DNA from: an uncultured Akkermansia sp.
GTDB taxonomy: Bacteria > Verrucomicrobiota > Verrucomicrobiia > Verrucomicrobiales > Akkermansiaceae
DNA: 21,645 nt
Assembly: GCA_904501975.1 (NCBI GenBank)
Contig: CAJGCZ010000039.1
Coordinates: 1 to 21,645 of the forward strand
Direction: 5' to 3'
Part shown: positions 7,228 to 17,300 of the stretch, one piece after another
How the letters are laid out: each line of letters starts with the position of its first letter
How positions within the stretch are numbered: the stretch's first letter is position 1
Translations under genes and position numbers: made by a program
Notes under the pieces: model-generated
Databases searched by the model: none
Seen by the model: only the letters and a program-made list of their open reading frames with translations
Told to the model about the DNA's origin: nothing

Positions 7228-7371
7228 TAGGGGTGATATCCCCTACAAATTGGTAGTTGTGGGGGAAATACTATCGGAGTGTTGGACTTTAGTCCAACAT
7301 TTATTATCAAACCATACCACTAAAAAGGTGGGACTGAAGTCCCACCCTACGATATAGACAAATTGCTATTT
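7228..7371. repeat. Cluster of short palindromic repeats
   Basis: Three hairpins lie in a gene-free stretch upstream of the DedA gene: TAGGGG/CCCCTA (7228-7245), GTTGGACT/AGTCCAAC (7281-7298) and GGTGGGACT/AGTCCCACC (7327-7346). The last two share a core, GGACT-two bases-AGTCC, so they are versions of one motif. At 7358-7371 a 14-base piece matches the reverse complement of 131-144 in the dispersed repeat at the left edge. This suggests layered REP-like repeat DNA. The rest of 7157-7407 shows nothing further that I can identify. Confidence 0.6.
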
Positions 7372-7407
7372 ATCGAGTTTTTTTACACTTGTTTTTAGGA
7401 GCAGAAT

Positions 7408-8061
7408 GTGCATAATGCGGCCATGCACGATTTAATCATGATATGGATGGAGTGGGTGAAAGCCTGGGAGTACCTCGGCGTTGTTATTCTCATGGCAATG
7501 GAGAGTTCCATTATTCCTGTGCCGAGCGAAATCGTAGTTCCGCCGGCAGCCATTCTGGCAACGCTGCCGGGTAACAGCATGAGCTTTTGGGGCGTGGTGC
7601 TGGCCGGTACCGTAGGCTCCTACATCGGCTCCGTTATCATGTATTATACGGCACTGTGGGCCGGGCGTCCGTTTATCTATAAGTTCGGCAAATACTTTTT
7701 CATGCCCAAGCACAAGGTAGAGAAGGCAGAGGAGTTTATGCGCCGCTACGCAACGGGCGGTATCTTCTTCTCCCGTTTCCTGCCGGTGATTCGCCACCTT
7801 ATCTCTATACCGGCCGGCATGGCTAAGGTGAATTTCCTGAAGTTCAGCATTGCCACCATCACGGGTTCTGCCATGTGGTGCTGGGTGTTGGCTTGGTTTG
7901 GTGACAAAGTGGGCCGCGACAATCCGGAGCTGCTTAACTCCCCGGAGCAATTGATGGCAGCCATCAAGGCCGAGTCGCACCTCATTGTGATGGGTATTGT
8001 GTTGCTGGCCGCTTTGTATGTGCTGATGAAGGTGCTCACTCGCCCCAAAGACAAGTCGTAA
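7408..8061 (+). CDS. DedA family inner-membrane protein
   Basis: The 217-residue protein has the DedA/SNARE-associated fold: re-entrant and TM segments, an early acidic region MESSIIPVPSE (Glu32 and Glu41), and the signature FSRFLPVIRHLISIPAG (121-137) with Arg123, Pro126, Arg129 and Gly137. Family members act in lipid-carrier recycling (undecaprenyl phosphate, in DedA/UptA types), membrane homeostasis or resistance to cationic peptides; which applies here is not visible. The GTG at 7408 is chosen because AGGAG (7397-7401) lies 6 bases upstream. The ATG five codons later (7423) would leave that SD too far away. An ATG at 7406 is out of frame. It follows the repeat cluster and precedes an ankyrin gene with its own likely promoter. 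Confidence 0.92.
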   Translation: MHNAAMHDLIMIWMEWVKAWEYLGVVILMAMESSIIPVPSEIVVPPAAILATLPGNSMSFWGVVLAGTVGSYIGSVIMYYTALWAGRPFIYKFGKYFFMPKHKVEKAEEFMRRYATGGIFFSRFLPVIRHLISIPAGMAKVNFLKFSIATITGSAMWCWVLAWFGDKVGRDNPELLNSPEQLMAAIKAESHLIVMGIVLLAALYVLMKVLTRPKDKS

Positions 8062-8080
8062 GCGCCCCCTCAAAATGAGC

Positions 8081-8109
8081 TTGCGGGGTGAATAGAACTG
8101 TGGTAAACT
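8081..8109 (+). promoter_or_regulatory. Possible promoter for anchored ankyrin protein gene
   Basis: TTGCGG (8081-8086), a 17-base spacer and TAAACT (8104-8109) lie 25 bases before the ATG at 8135. The spacing is ideal and the boxes moderate, so separate expression from the DedA gene is plausible. Confidence 0.45.
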
Positions 8110-8134
8110 GCAAACAGTTAGACGGGTAGATATC

Positions 8135-9073
8135 ATGAAACGCAGATTTTTTGTGTATGGTGTAGGACTTTTGTTGGCCGGGCTCATTTTGCTGGCTGCC
8201 GGTGCGTTGTACTATGGGCACAGCATGAAAACCAAAAAGAAGCTTGCCACGCCACCCCTGACAGCACCGAGCGAACCGCAACAAACAGCTGCGGATACAC
8301 CCGTTGCTCAAGAGACTCCGGTTGAAGATGTTTCCACCGTGCAGCCCGAACCTAACCCCCAAGAGGTAGTTCCGACCCCGCCCGAGCAGGTGGATACTCC
8401 CGCGCAGCCGGAGGATACCACACCTGAGCCGGAGCCCACGCAGCAGACCCCCGAGGAGCCGGTAACTCCCACCCCGGTTACCCCCACGGAAACAGAGCCT
8501 GCTGCCACCCCCGAACCTACCCCGGAGCCCACGCCGACCGAGCCCTCTACCGAGCCCGCGGAACAGCCTGCAGAAGAACCTACTGCCGAGCCGGAGCCAC
8601 AGCCAACCGAGCCCGTGCAAGAGCCGGCGGAGGAGCCGGTGCATACCATTGCCTTTGCAGAGGATGTGCAGAACTTGCTCGATTCGTTGAGCAAACCTGT
8701 ACCCACCAACCGCTTTCCCCTAATTAAAGCCGTAGAGAAGGGGGATATGGAGCAAGCCCGCCAATTACTGGCAGAGGGTGCCCCCATCAACGCGCAGGAT
8801 GTAGCCGGTTTTACTGCCTTGGCTGCCGCTATTCAGGCCAACCAAACGGAGGCCGCCCTGTGGTTGATTGAGCAGCAGGCAGATGTCAACATGGCAGATG
8901 TGTTGGGGGTTACTCCCTTAATGCGTGCCGCCCGCTTGGGAAACCCCAAATTGGTGCGCAAGTTGTTGGAGCGCGGCGCCGATAAAACGCTCAAAGACCT
9001 CTGGCAAAACTCCTCCTACGCCTATGCCAAAGATAGCGGCAACGATGAAGTGCTGCTGCTGTTGGTAGACTGA
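8135..9073 (+). CDS. TM-anchored ankyrin protein with Pro/Glu-rich stalk
   Basis: The 312-residue protein has three parts. A basic start and one hydrophobic helix (about 8-28) form a membrane anchor. A low-complexity stalk (about 40-175) is dominated by Pro, Glu, Thr and Gln, with repeated TPEPTPEPTPTEP-like units. The C-terminal part (about 195-312) holds three ankyrin-type repeats, such as FPLIKAVEKGDMEQARQLLAEGA and TPLMRAARLGNPKLVRKLLERGA. The stalk resembles wall-spanning spacers of TonB-like proteins, suggesting that the ankyrin domain projects across the periplasm. The binding partner is unknown. It could also be a cleaved exported protein if the first helix is a signal peptide. Gly/Ser-rich ORFs on the other strand are mirror images of the stalk codons. 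Confidence 0.85.
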   Translation: MKRRFFVYGVGLLLAGLILLAAGALYYGHSMKTKKKLATPPLTAPSEPQQTAADTPVAQETPVEDVSTVQPEPNPQEVVPTPPEQVDTPAQPEDTTPEPEPTQQTPEEPVTPTPVTPTETEPAATPEPTPEPTPTEPSTEPAEQPAEEPTAEPEPQPTEPVQEPAEEPVHTIAFAEDVQNLLDSLSKPVPTNRFPLIKAVEKGDMEQARQLLAEGAPINAQDVAGFTALAAAIQANQTEAALWLIEQQADVNMADVLGVTPLMRAARLGNPKLVRKLLERGADKTLKDLWQNSSYAYAKDSGNDEVLLLLVD

Positions 9074-9171
9074 TGGATTTTGGATTATTGATTTTAGCTT
9101 TGTTGCCCTTACAAAGCACCTTTCCGCTCTACTTCACTTTCAACATTCAATATCCAACATTCAACATCCCC
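9074..9171. repeat. Short AT-rich intergenic stretch with degenerate inverted ends
   Basis: Between two convergent genes lies about 100 bases beginning TGGATTTTGGATTATTG and ending in CAACATTC-type tandem words. The two ends are loosely inverted copies (about 13 of 18 positions by eye). This recalls AT-rich ends of small non-coding elements such as that at 156-365 but shares no sequence with it. No terminator-like T-run stem was found. Confidence 0.3.
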
Positions 9172-11391
9172 TTACTCGCGTACGGTGAAGGTGGAGGCGG
9201 CCTGCAAGCCGTTGTCGGATGAGGCGCGGAGGGTATGCTGCCCGGGAGTTAGCACGGCGTATGTTTTGCCGGCGCGCTGCTCAATGCGGAGGGTGGTTGA
9301 TTCCCAACGGGTGGTTGCGGCGGGCAGGGTGGAGCGCAGCTCAATGTATCTGCCGCCATGCGGTAGGGTGGGGTCCAGCCTCACCACGGTGCCGTGGGCC
9401 GGTATCAGGATAGTGGGGCGGCGGCCACTGTGCGCCGTGGCATCCAGCGCAAAGAGCCTACCATGCTTCGTTTTATTAAACCACTCGGCATAGCGGGCGT
9501 CTAAAACGGCGCGGCCACGGTCATCCAAATGGGCTTCGGGCAAAGCTGCACGTTGCTCCGGGGTGGCCAATTCGTCGGCCAGGCAGCGGCGGGGCGTTTC
9601 GGGTGTGGCAATGGTGCCTGTGCGCGTGTCTATTTGCAGCACGGTTAGCTCCTTCGGTTTTTCGGGGAAGGAAAGCGGTGCTTGGTGATACTCCTGTAAG
9701 CGCAGCATGACCCGGTGAAAAATGGGGCCCGCCCCGCTGATACCGGAGACCTGCTGCATGGGGGAGTTATCAAAATTGCCGACCCATACACCCACGGTAA
9801 ATTCTGCCGTAAAGCCGCAGCACCAGTTGTCGCGAAAATCGGACGATGTGCCGGTTTTTGCCGCACAACGGAAGGGAAAACTCAGGGCGGACGCCTCGTG
9901 GAAGGTGGCTGTGCGGGCGGACGGATCGCTCAGAATATGCGCAATTTGGTAGCAATGCAAGGGGTTCAGCACTTGTTCCGTTGCCTCCGTGGCCATTTGC
10001 GTATGGGTGCGCAGCGGCAGCTTGGCTCCGCCTCGGGCTAAGGTGCTGTAGGCGTGGGTTAATTGCAACAGGTTTACATGCGCATTACCAATGGCAAGCC
10101 CTAAGCCGTATTCTGCGGCATCTCCCTGCAAGTTCATGCCCAAGGAGCGCAGCAGCTGTAATAAGCCCTTGATGCTGCCAAAGCGGTTGAGGGCTTCCAT
10201 AGCCGGTATGTTCTGCGAGCAGGCTAAGGCTTGGCGTATGGTAATGGGCCCCAAATACAAATTGTTGTAATTACCCGGGGCGCGAATGCCATCTGCACTG
10301 TGGTAGAGGGTGGGCACATCTGCCATGATGGTGCCCGGCCAAGCCCCGGCCCCAAAGGCTTGCAAAAATACAAAAGGCTTGAGGGTAGACCCGGCGCTGC
10401 GCGGGGTGCCGAATCCGTTGAGTTGGCCGCCGCGCTCACTGTCGGGATGAGCCGCCGGCACAGCCGCCAGCAGCTCGCCGCTGCGGTTATCAATCACCAC
10501 CACGGCAGCTTGCGATACATTGTGCCGGCGCAGCTTATTCACTTCATCCGCGGCAATGGCCTGTATATCGCGCTGCAAGGCGGCATCCAAAGTCAGTTGC
10601 CCCGGGGCAGCGGCCACATAGCGCGGGGCGATAATACTGTGCGCAGCCACACCCAGCGGGGCCGTGGTATCTGCCCCCATGTGTTGCAAAATACTGTTGC
10701 GGCGTTTGAGGGCAGCTTGGGGGCGGCGCAGCGGGTTCAGGCGGCCGGGTGCCTGCACCAGCGCTGCCAGCAGGGCAGCCTCATGCGTTTGCAAATCGGC
10801 CGCATGCTTGCCGAAGTAAAAGAGCGCGGCAGCCTCTGCCCCGCGGCATTGGTTGCCGAAGTCTGCCGTGTTCAGGTAAGCCAGCAAAAGCTCTTGCTTG
10901 TTGTAGCGGTGCTCCAGCGCGCGTGCTTGCAGAGCCTCCTTGATTTTGGTGGAGTAATTGCGCTGTGCCGGTGGGTTGCACAGCTTAGCCAACTGCATGG
11001 TGAGGGTAGAGGCCCCGGAGCGCGAGGTGCCGCGCAACCGGTTCCATGCCGCACGGGCCACAGCACCCCAATCTACCCCGCTGTGGTTGTAAAAACGCTT
11101 ATCCTCGGCCGCCATCAGGCAGCGTGCCAGCTCCTGCGGCAGCTCTGTGAGCCCTTGGTGGCGGTAGCCGTCTGCCAAGGGGAGCAGCCCCAGCACCTGC
11201 CCGTTGCGGTCTGTCACCAGACGATTTTGCGCGGTGGGCAGAGCAGGGGGCTCCACCCACAGCGGCACGGTCTGCCAGGTTATCATCCCCAGCAATAGCC
11301 CTGCGGCACAGGTGCCCGCAAGCCACCTCCACCACCGGCGGCGAGGTGCCGGCGGTGGCGGGGTAAGGGTGCTGGTTGCTGCGGCAGGCAT
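9172..11391 (-). CDS. pbpC: Penicillin-binding protein 1C
   Basis: This is a bifunctional peptidoglycan synthase, anchored by a TM segment (about 22-40) with its catalytic domains in the periplasm. The GT51 glycosyltransferase domain shows Glu96-Asp97 in AAEDKRFYNHSGVD, plus TLTMQLAKL and RYNKQELLLAYLN. The transpeptidase domain has all three motifs: STLK (Ser335), SQN (Ser392) and KTG (Lys512). The C-terminal about 100 residues, beginning ILIPAHGT, fit the BiPBP_C domain typical of PBP1C. At 739 residues it is near the usual length. Its ATG overlaps the macroglobulin stop by one base (TAATG), implying translational coupling. The pairing matches the yfhM-pbpC arrangement known in Escherichia coli. 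Confidence 0.95.
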   Translation of the reverse strand: MPAAATSTLTPPPPAPRRRWWRWLAGTCAAGLLLGMITWQTVPLWVEPPALPTAQNRLVTDRNGQVLGLLPLADGYRHQGLTELPQELARCLMAAEDKRFYNHSGVDWGAVARAAWNRLRGTSRSGASTLTMQLAKLCNPPAQRNYSTKIKEALQARALEHRYNKQELLLAYLNTADFGNQCRGAEAAALFYFGKHAADLQTHEAALLAALVQAPGRLNPLRRPQAALKRRNSILQHMGADTTAPLGVAAHSIIAPRYVAAAPGQLTLDAALQRDIQAIAADEVNKLRRHNVSQAAVVVIDNRSGELLAAVPAAHPDSERGGQLNGFGTPRSAGSTLKPFVFLQAFGAGAWPGTIMADVPTLYHSADGIRAPGNYNNLYLGPITIRQALACSQNIPAMEALNRFGSIKGLLQLLRSLGMNLQGDAAEYGLGLAIGNAHVNLLQLTHAYSTLARGGAKLPLRTHTQMATEATEQVLNPLHCYQIAHILSDPSARTATFHEASALSFPFRCAAKTGTSSDFRDNWCCGFTAEFTVGVWVGNFDNSPMQQVSGISGAGPIFHRVMLRLQEYHQAPLSFPEKPKELTVLQIDTRTGTIATPETPRRCLADELATPEQRAALPEAHLDDRGRAVLDARYAEWFNKTKHGRLFALDATAHSGRRPTILIPAHGTVVRLDPTLPHGGRYIELRSTLPAATTRWESTTLRIEQRAGKTYAVLTPGQHTLRASSDNGLQAASTFTVRE

Positions 11392-14300
11392 TACTTCACC
11401 TCCAGCTGCTGCGGAATGCTCAGGCCATGCACCTGCGGCATGTACATCAACTCTGCCTTGGTAGCCGGGGCCGTTGCCTTACCGCGGCGCACCACACGCG
11501 CAATGTACTGCGCCTTCAAGCCCTCGTTGTTGAGGTACGAGGCAAAGAAGCGCACGCGGTCCTTCAGGTATTCCTTGTTGTCAATATAGGAGCTGAAGGA
11601 CCACCAATGGCGGGCGGTTTCTTCATCAATGCCCGGGGGCAGTGCCTGCGAGAGCAGAGCCGGGTTAACAGCCTCAAAGACAGCCGGCAGGCGGTCCTCT
11701 AAGGCCATGTAACGCAGCGTGTTATTGGCCGGGTTGTTGCTCGGTATCACATTCAGGCTCACGCGCACCACATCGCCCAGCTCAAAGGTAGCCGTGGGTT
11801 TCCAGCTGCCATCGGGCATCAGCTTCTCGTACGAGCGGCGAATATTCAAACCATTATCAATGGCTTGCAGCGGTTGCTCGACTGCGGTGTGGCCTTCGGC
11901 ATAGCCGCAAATGTAAGCATTTGTACCTTCAATGGTCAGGGTATCCTCCGTGCCGGTGGCAAGCTTGAGGCAAAGCGGCTGCTTGGTGCTGAACGGAGCT
12001 CCGTTTACCGAGCCGGCCACATTGCCATTATCCTCCGGTTGGCACAAGAAATCGTGCACGCACAGGCACATCCAGCCATTGCTCCATGTGCTGTAGAACT
12101 TATGCTCTTGCAGCTTAGCCAGCAAAAGCATAGCCGTTTCTTCTGCCTTCGGGTTCTTCTTAATGGCATACATCAGCTTAAGGAACTCCAACGGCGGCAG
12201 TGCGATATGCTCGTAGTATGCGGTGTTTGCCTGCTGTGCCTCCAGCTGCTCGGCCTCGTTTTTCAGGCTTTCGGCCATGTCATGTTGGCACATGAGGGCG
12301 CACAGCGCCAATGCCCAGCGCCTGGCGGGTGAGGAATCGTTGGTAGAAACAAGGCGCTCATACGCAGCGGTAATTTGCTCCTTGCTAAGCTTCCCGGCGC
12401 GCGCCAGCACATACATGCTCAGCAGGTTCGGGGCGGCTTTTTCATCCTGCGGCAGCAGGGCTGAGGCTAAATGGCGGTACTGCCTTTCTATGTTGTAACT
12501 GCTGCAGCCGGGCAAGGATTGTTGGCAGAGCTGTTGCGCCATGTGTTGTACCATCACCACATAGGGAGAGTACTCGCAGGTCGATTCTCCATTATCCCAA
12601 TAGCTGTATTGCCCCGGCGCGAGGCAGCGTGATTCGAGTATGGCAAAGGTCTTTCGCAACACCTCGTTGCGGGAGTGCTCCGACGGGTACTGAATACCCA
12701 CTTTGCTCAGCGAATCCTGCACCAGCCAAGGAATCACGGTGGAGCTCAACTGCTCACTGCACCCATAGGGGTAGGTGAACAGATAATGCAACTGATTGCC
12801 CACCTGGGCCAAGGGTGAGGGGCTCACCGTTACCTCCATGGGGCTACCCATGCGGTACGGCGTGGTTACCAAGTTGTTCACCTTCACCGTTTGCCCGGCT
12901 TCCACACGGCGCACTATGCGCTCGCGCAGGAAGGGTGTGGGCGGAATCACCTCAAAGCTCAGCTTCACGGCATCTTTGCAGCGGGCTAATATGCCGGTGG
13001 CGGCGGGATCTGCAGCCTGCACGCTCCATGTCAATTCTGCTTGGCCGGTCTTGCTCATTTGCACCGGGAAGGTGATGGTGACGGGCTCCTTGCCTGTGAG
13101 GCTCACGGTTTTTTCGGGCTCCGGCAGCTGCACATTGGTGCCGCTCAGGCGCACCTTCCACTCCACGGCAGCACCGTTGGCTGCCTGCTCCAGTTGGTTG
13201 GGCAGCATGCTCACCGTAACGGGCAGGTGTAGCAGGTCTCCCTCCGTGGCTCCCATGGGGGCAATGGGCTCCAGCATCACCGGTTTGGTGACATGGTAGC
13301 TCGTTTTGGCTGAGCCGAACTTGTCCTCCGTGGCGGCCACTGCCATCAGGCGGTAGCGAGTGAGGGTGTCCGGGTTGCTGAAGGTGGCACTGAAGCAGCC
13401 GTTTTCATCGGTTCTTACGTTGTCGAGCCACACGGCGCAGGGGGTAAAGTTTTCGCGCAGGCGCATGGCATCCTCATCCGAGCTAATGGCCGAGCTGCCA
13501 CCCCTGGTGCCGCCACCGCCACCGCCCACAAACACACCCTTGTTGCCCATGTAGCGCTCACTCATATCTTCCGTAATCAGCTGGCCCAAGGCAGATTGGG
13601 TAATGATGTTCTGCGGACGCCCCTCTGCAGAGTAGAAATAGGTGTGCGGGTGGGGCAGGGTATAGCCACGCACTTGCAAGGCGCCTTCATCTTCTGCGTA
13701 CAGCGTTACTTCTGCCTGCGGCACGGGGTTGCCCGCGGCATCCTTAACCACGCCGCTCACGGTGCAGGCATCCTCCGGCAACAGGTGCTCGGTGGGGGCC
13801 TGTAGTGCTACATCCAGCTTTTTATCCGCCGCCTCGATATTGAGTTGGCATACCCCCATCTTCAACAGCGGGGCTCCGTTCTTGCGGCGCTTATCCGCAT
13901 TTTGTACCAGCGATACACCCACATAAACAACCGGGGCATCCGCCGCCTCAATGGGCACCTCAATCACCGGATTATTCACCGTGATGGTGCGCTTGTAGTG
14001 GCGCAGCACCTTGTCGCGCTCCACCGTTACCAGCACCTCGGCATCCACCGGGGTTTGCACCAAAATATGGGCTGTATCGCCCACTTGGTACAGTGTTTTA
14101 TCCGTCACTAAGCTCAAGCCCGTATTGTGGTGGTAATACCAGGGGGATTCATCGTCGCCCCACACATAGCGCGTGATAACCGATGCTGTCTTTTTGCCCT
14201 TGGTATCCGTGCATTCTGCAAAGATGGTGTATTCACCGGCCTGCTGCGGGCAGAACTCAATCTCTGCGGGGGTGGAGCCGAAGGTAACGGGTTGCTCCCA

Positions 14301-17300
14301 CACCTGCTCTTCCTCCTTCACGTTGTGCACGGATTCAATGGCCGAGGAACCATAGCGGTAGGCCCTGTGGCTGGTGCGCACGGCGCGAATAGAGCCCTGC
14401 AGCGGTGTGCCGCTCCACGGCTCGCCCTCCGGGGTGAGGGCTACCAAGCTTATCGGTGCGCTTTGGCCCACCTTCAGGAGGGTTTCCGGGGTTTTAATAC
14501 CCACCATCACCTCAGTGGGGTAGTAAACCTTTTTTTGCGAGCTGCTGATGCTCTGGCGATTTCCGTTGGTAACGGTGGCGGTGGAGGTCAGCATTATGTA
14601 GCCCATGGCGGGTTCATCCGACTCAGGGAATTCAAAGATGCGTGTTTCTTCACCCCTGGCATCCAAGGTGCCGGATTCGCGCTCCACGTCCTGCAAGCTT
14701 TCGCCGGCGGTCTCATCATCCATGTAATAGGCATAGAAGTGGCACCAGGTGTCGTGGCGGAAATCGCCGAAGTAGTATTCCTTCCACCCGCGCGGGTAGA
14801 AGTTGCGGCGGTAGAAGCGCAGGGTCCAATCCGTCTCTGCGTGGGCCACCGGGGTGGTGGTAAAGTTGGTAGCCTTGGCGTTTACAGTAATCTGCTGTTG
14901 CTCTGCATCCACGTTGAGGCTGCTCTTCACCTCAAACTCATTGCGGCGGTATTCCTGCACCGCAAGAATCAGGGAAGCATTGCGAGAGGAATCCAGCGTG
15001 CTTTCTGCCAACCAAGAGTCAAAATCGATGTTGTGCTTCAGCAAGGTGGCTCGGTCGGGGCTGGTGTTGTCGGCATCGCCCTTGTATACCACGTTGAATC
15101 GGATATGGTGTCTGCCCACTTTTTTCGGGGTAAAATCCAAGGTAAAACTACCATTGGGCTGCGGGGTGACGCTTTCCTCGGCCACCAATTCTCCGGATTG
15201 ATAAATCTTGGCCTTAATTTCTTGGATTTCGGGGGTGTAAAGCTCGTTATCGCGCACCCAGCGCACCATGCCTTTAATGTGGGCGGTTTCACCGGGGCGG
15301 TACAGCGAGCGGTCCGAGAACAAGTACACCAGGCCGTGAGACATTTCCTCTGCCGGAATACCATTTTCCGCCAAGCTGTTGTCGCTCCAATTAATGTTGG
15401 CCTCGCTTTCTTGCTTGTATTTGTTGTACACCACCATCACGCTATCATCCTCTGTGCAAAGCTGCACAAACTGCGTATCGGCCGGGAAATCCGTTTGGGC
15501 AATGCCGGCAGTCATGTCGGCCTCAGCCAGAACTTTGCCTTTGGTATCGAGCAGGCGCAACTTGCCTTGCTGCACCTCCTTGCCATCTTGCAAATGATAG
15601 CCCCAGGCAAAAATCTGCTTGCCATTGAGCTTCCACAGCACACCCAAGTCCGTTACCTGCACCAGGCCTTGGTTGTAAATGGGGGCATCGGCATCTCTCT
15701 TATAGCGAGATTCTGCCGCAATCTCCACAAAGTAAACACCCTTGGCCGGGGCTCCGTTAAATTGCTCGGCAATGTTGATGGAGACCTCGCCCTTGCTGCC
15801 GCTCAGCGGGCAGTTAACCGTTTGCAGCACGCCCGGCAACAGCTCTGTGGGAACCACCTGCATATCATTCACGCGGCCGGTGGAGTGGCGGCGGTTCTTA
15901 TCCGAATCGGCATAGGTAAAGTTGTTTTCATATCTGCCGGGCTTATACCACATATCGTAAGCCGTCAGCAACTTTGCCACATTGGAGGCAGAGGAATCCA
16001 TGCGGTGCAGGCGCACCTGCCCGTTCTTAATGTGGTCGTACTCCACATTAATGGTAGTGGAGCCGTGGCTGAGCATCTGGCCGCTAAAGACATCGCTGAG
16101 AATGTACGGCGTTTTCGGGCCGATGGGGGTTGCATCGTACAGGTCTTTCTTGCTCATCTGCCCATGGATGGACGGGTATTTACCGCTGCAAATAATACTG
16201 TAGCGGCACTCCGGGTCTTCCGTCGTGGCATTCAGCACAATACGGCAAGAGCCCGTGCAGGTGCTGCCATCGGTGCGCGTGTAGGTCTTGCAGTGTTGGC
16301 GGGTGGCTTCCTCATCCACACGAAGGCTGATGCGTTTGCCGTTGAGCACCGTGCTCAGCTCGCCATCCTTCCACACCGGGGTGTCCCAATCATTGTGGTC
16401 GCGGTCGCGGATGGTCCACTCCAGGTGCTGCATGAGGGCGCCCATGTCATCCACCGGTGTGGGGGTGGTGAAGGTGAGGATAATATTGAAGCCGCCGTTG
16501 CCCGTGCTCTCGTGAGTCAAGGTAAAGCCCGGCGTTTTGCTGCTCAGACGGTAAAGTGTCTGATTTTTAAAATTGAAGTTGAACTCGCTGTATGACACAT
16601 ACCGATAAGCGTAGGTATCAGGCAAAATCAGCTCCACTTCCTCATCCTCATCGGGGTACAGGGGTACATCACATATCCATGTATGCGGCAGCGGGGTGGC
16701 GGGGTCCAGCTCACGGAGCTTTTCCTGTTCCTTTTTTGAGTTGGCCATCTCCCAGCGGAAGGCGCTTCGGTACACCTCCCAGTGTTTCAGGGCATCTCCC
16801 ACCGTGGCTAGGCGGGCGCGGGCCGGTATCTTGTTGCCTTTGTAGAGGAAATAGAGACTATCCACCCTCTCTTGCAGCAAGGCGTCATCCTTTTCGTATT
16901 CGCTGCCTAAAATCACTACCTCGTGGCTGTCGTCAGAATCGGAGCTCAACACATCGATGCCGTTTGAGCAGGGCAGGGAAACGCTCTTGCCCTCGTGCAC
17001 CTTGCCGTCGATGCTGCGTACACCGGGCTCCACTCGCAGCGTAACGGAATCCATAGCCGGCGTTTTTTCGGTAATCTTCAGAGAGAGGCAACTGGCAGAT
17101 AACCACTCGGCTTCATGCGGCACCGGTTGCCCATTGCTGTTGAAGGTGAAGGTATAGATATTCTCCGTAGAGGCGGTTTCTATCTCCGCCTCGTTAATGA
17201 CGGGCGATTGGAAGTTGATGTGGAAGTCACAATCCTGCTCGGCAAAGGAATCATCGCGGCTAATGCTAACCGTTAGCGGCTGGTTTTCTGCCTGCGCCTC

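Noticed and set aside
7384..7389. Promoter for DedA using TACACT with TTGCTA upstream
   Set aside because: Spacer is only 15 bases and the start would fall on the ribosome binding site.
8036..8790. Gly/Arg- and Ser/Gly-rich minus-strand ORFs
   Set aside because: They are the mirror image of Pro, Glu and Thr codons in the stalk of the ankyrin protein.
10231..11298. 355-codon plus-strand ORF antisense to pbpC
   Set aside because: It is a shadow of a strongly supported gene with all catalytic motifs; no motifs of its own.
14127..16595. 822-codon plus-strand ORF antisense to the macroglobulin gene
   Set aside because: Striking length, but it is rich in His, Ala, Gly and Val as expected from reversed GC-biased codons and shows no domain. 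The minus-strand protein is unambiguous.
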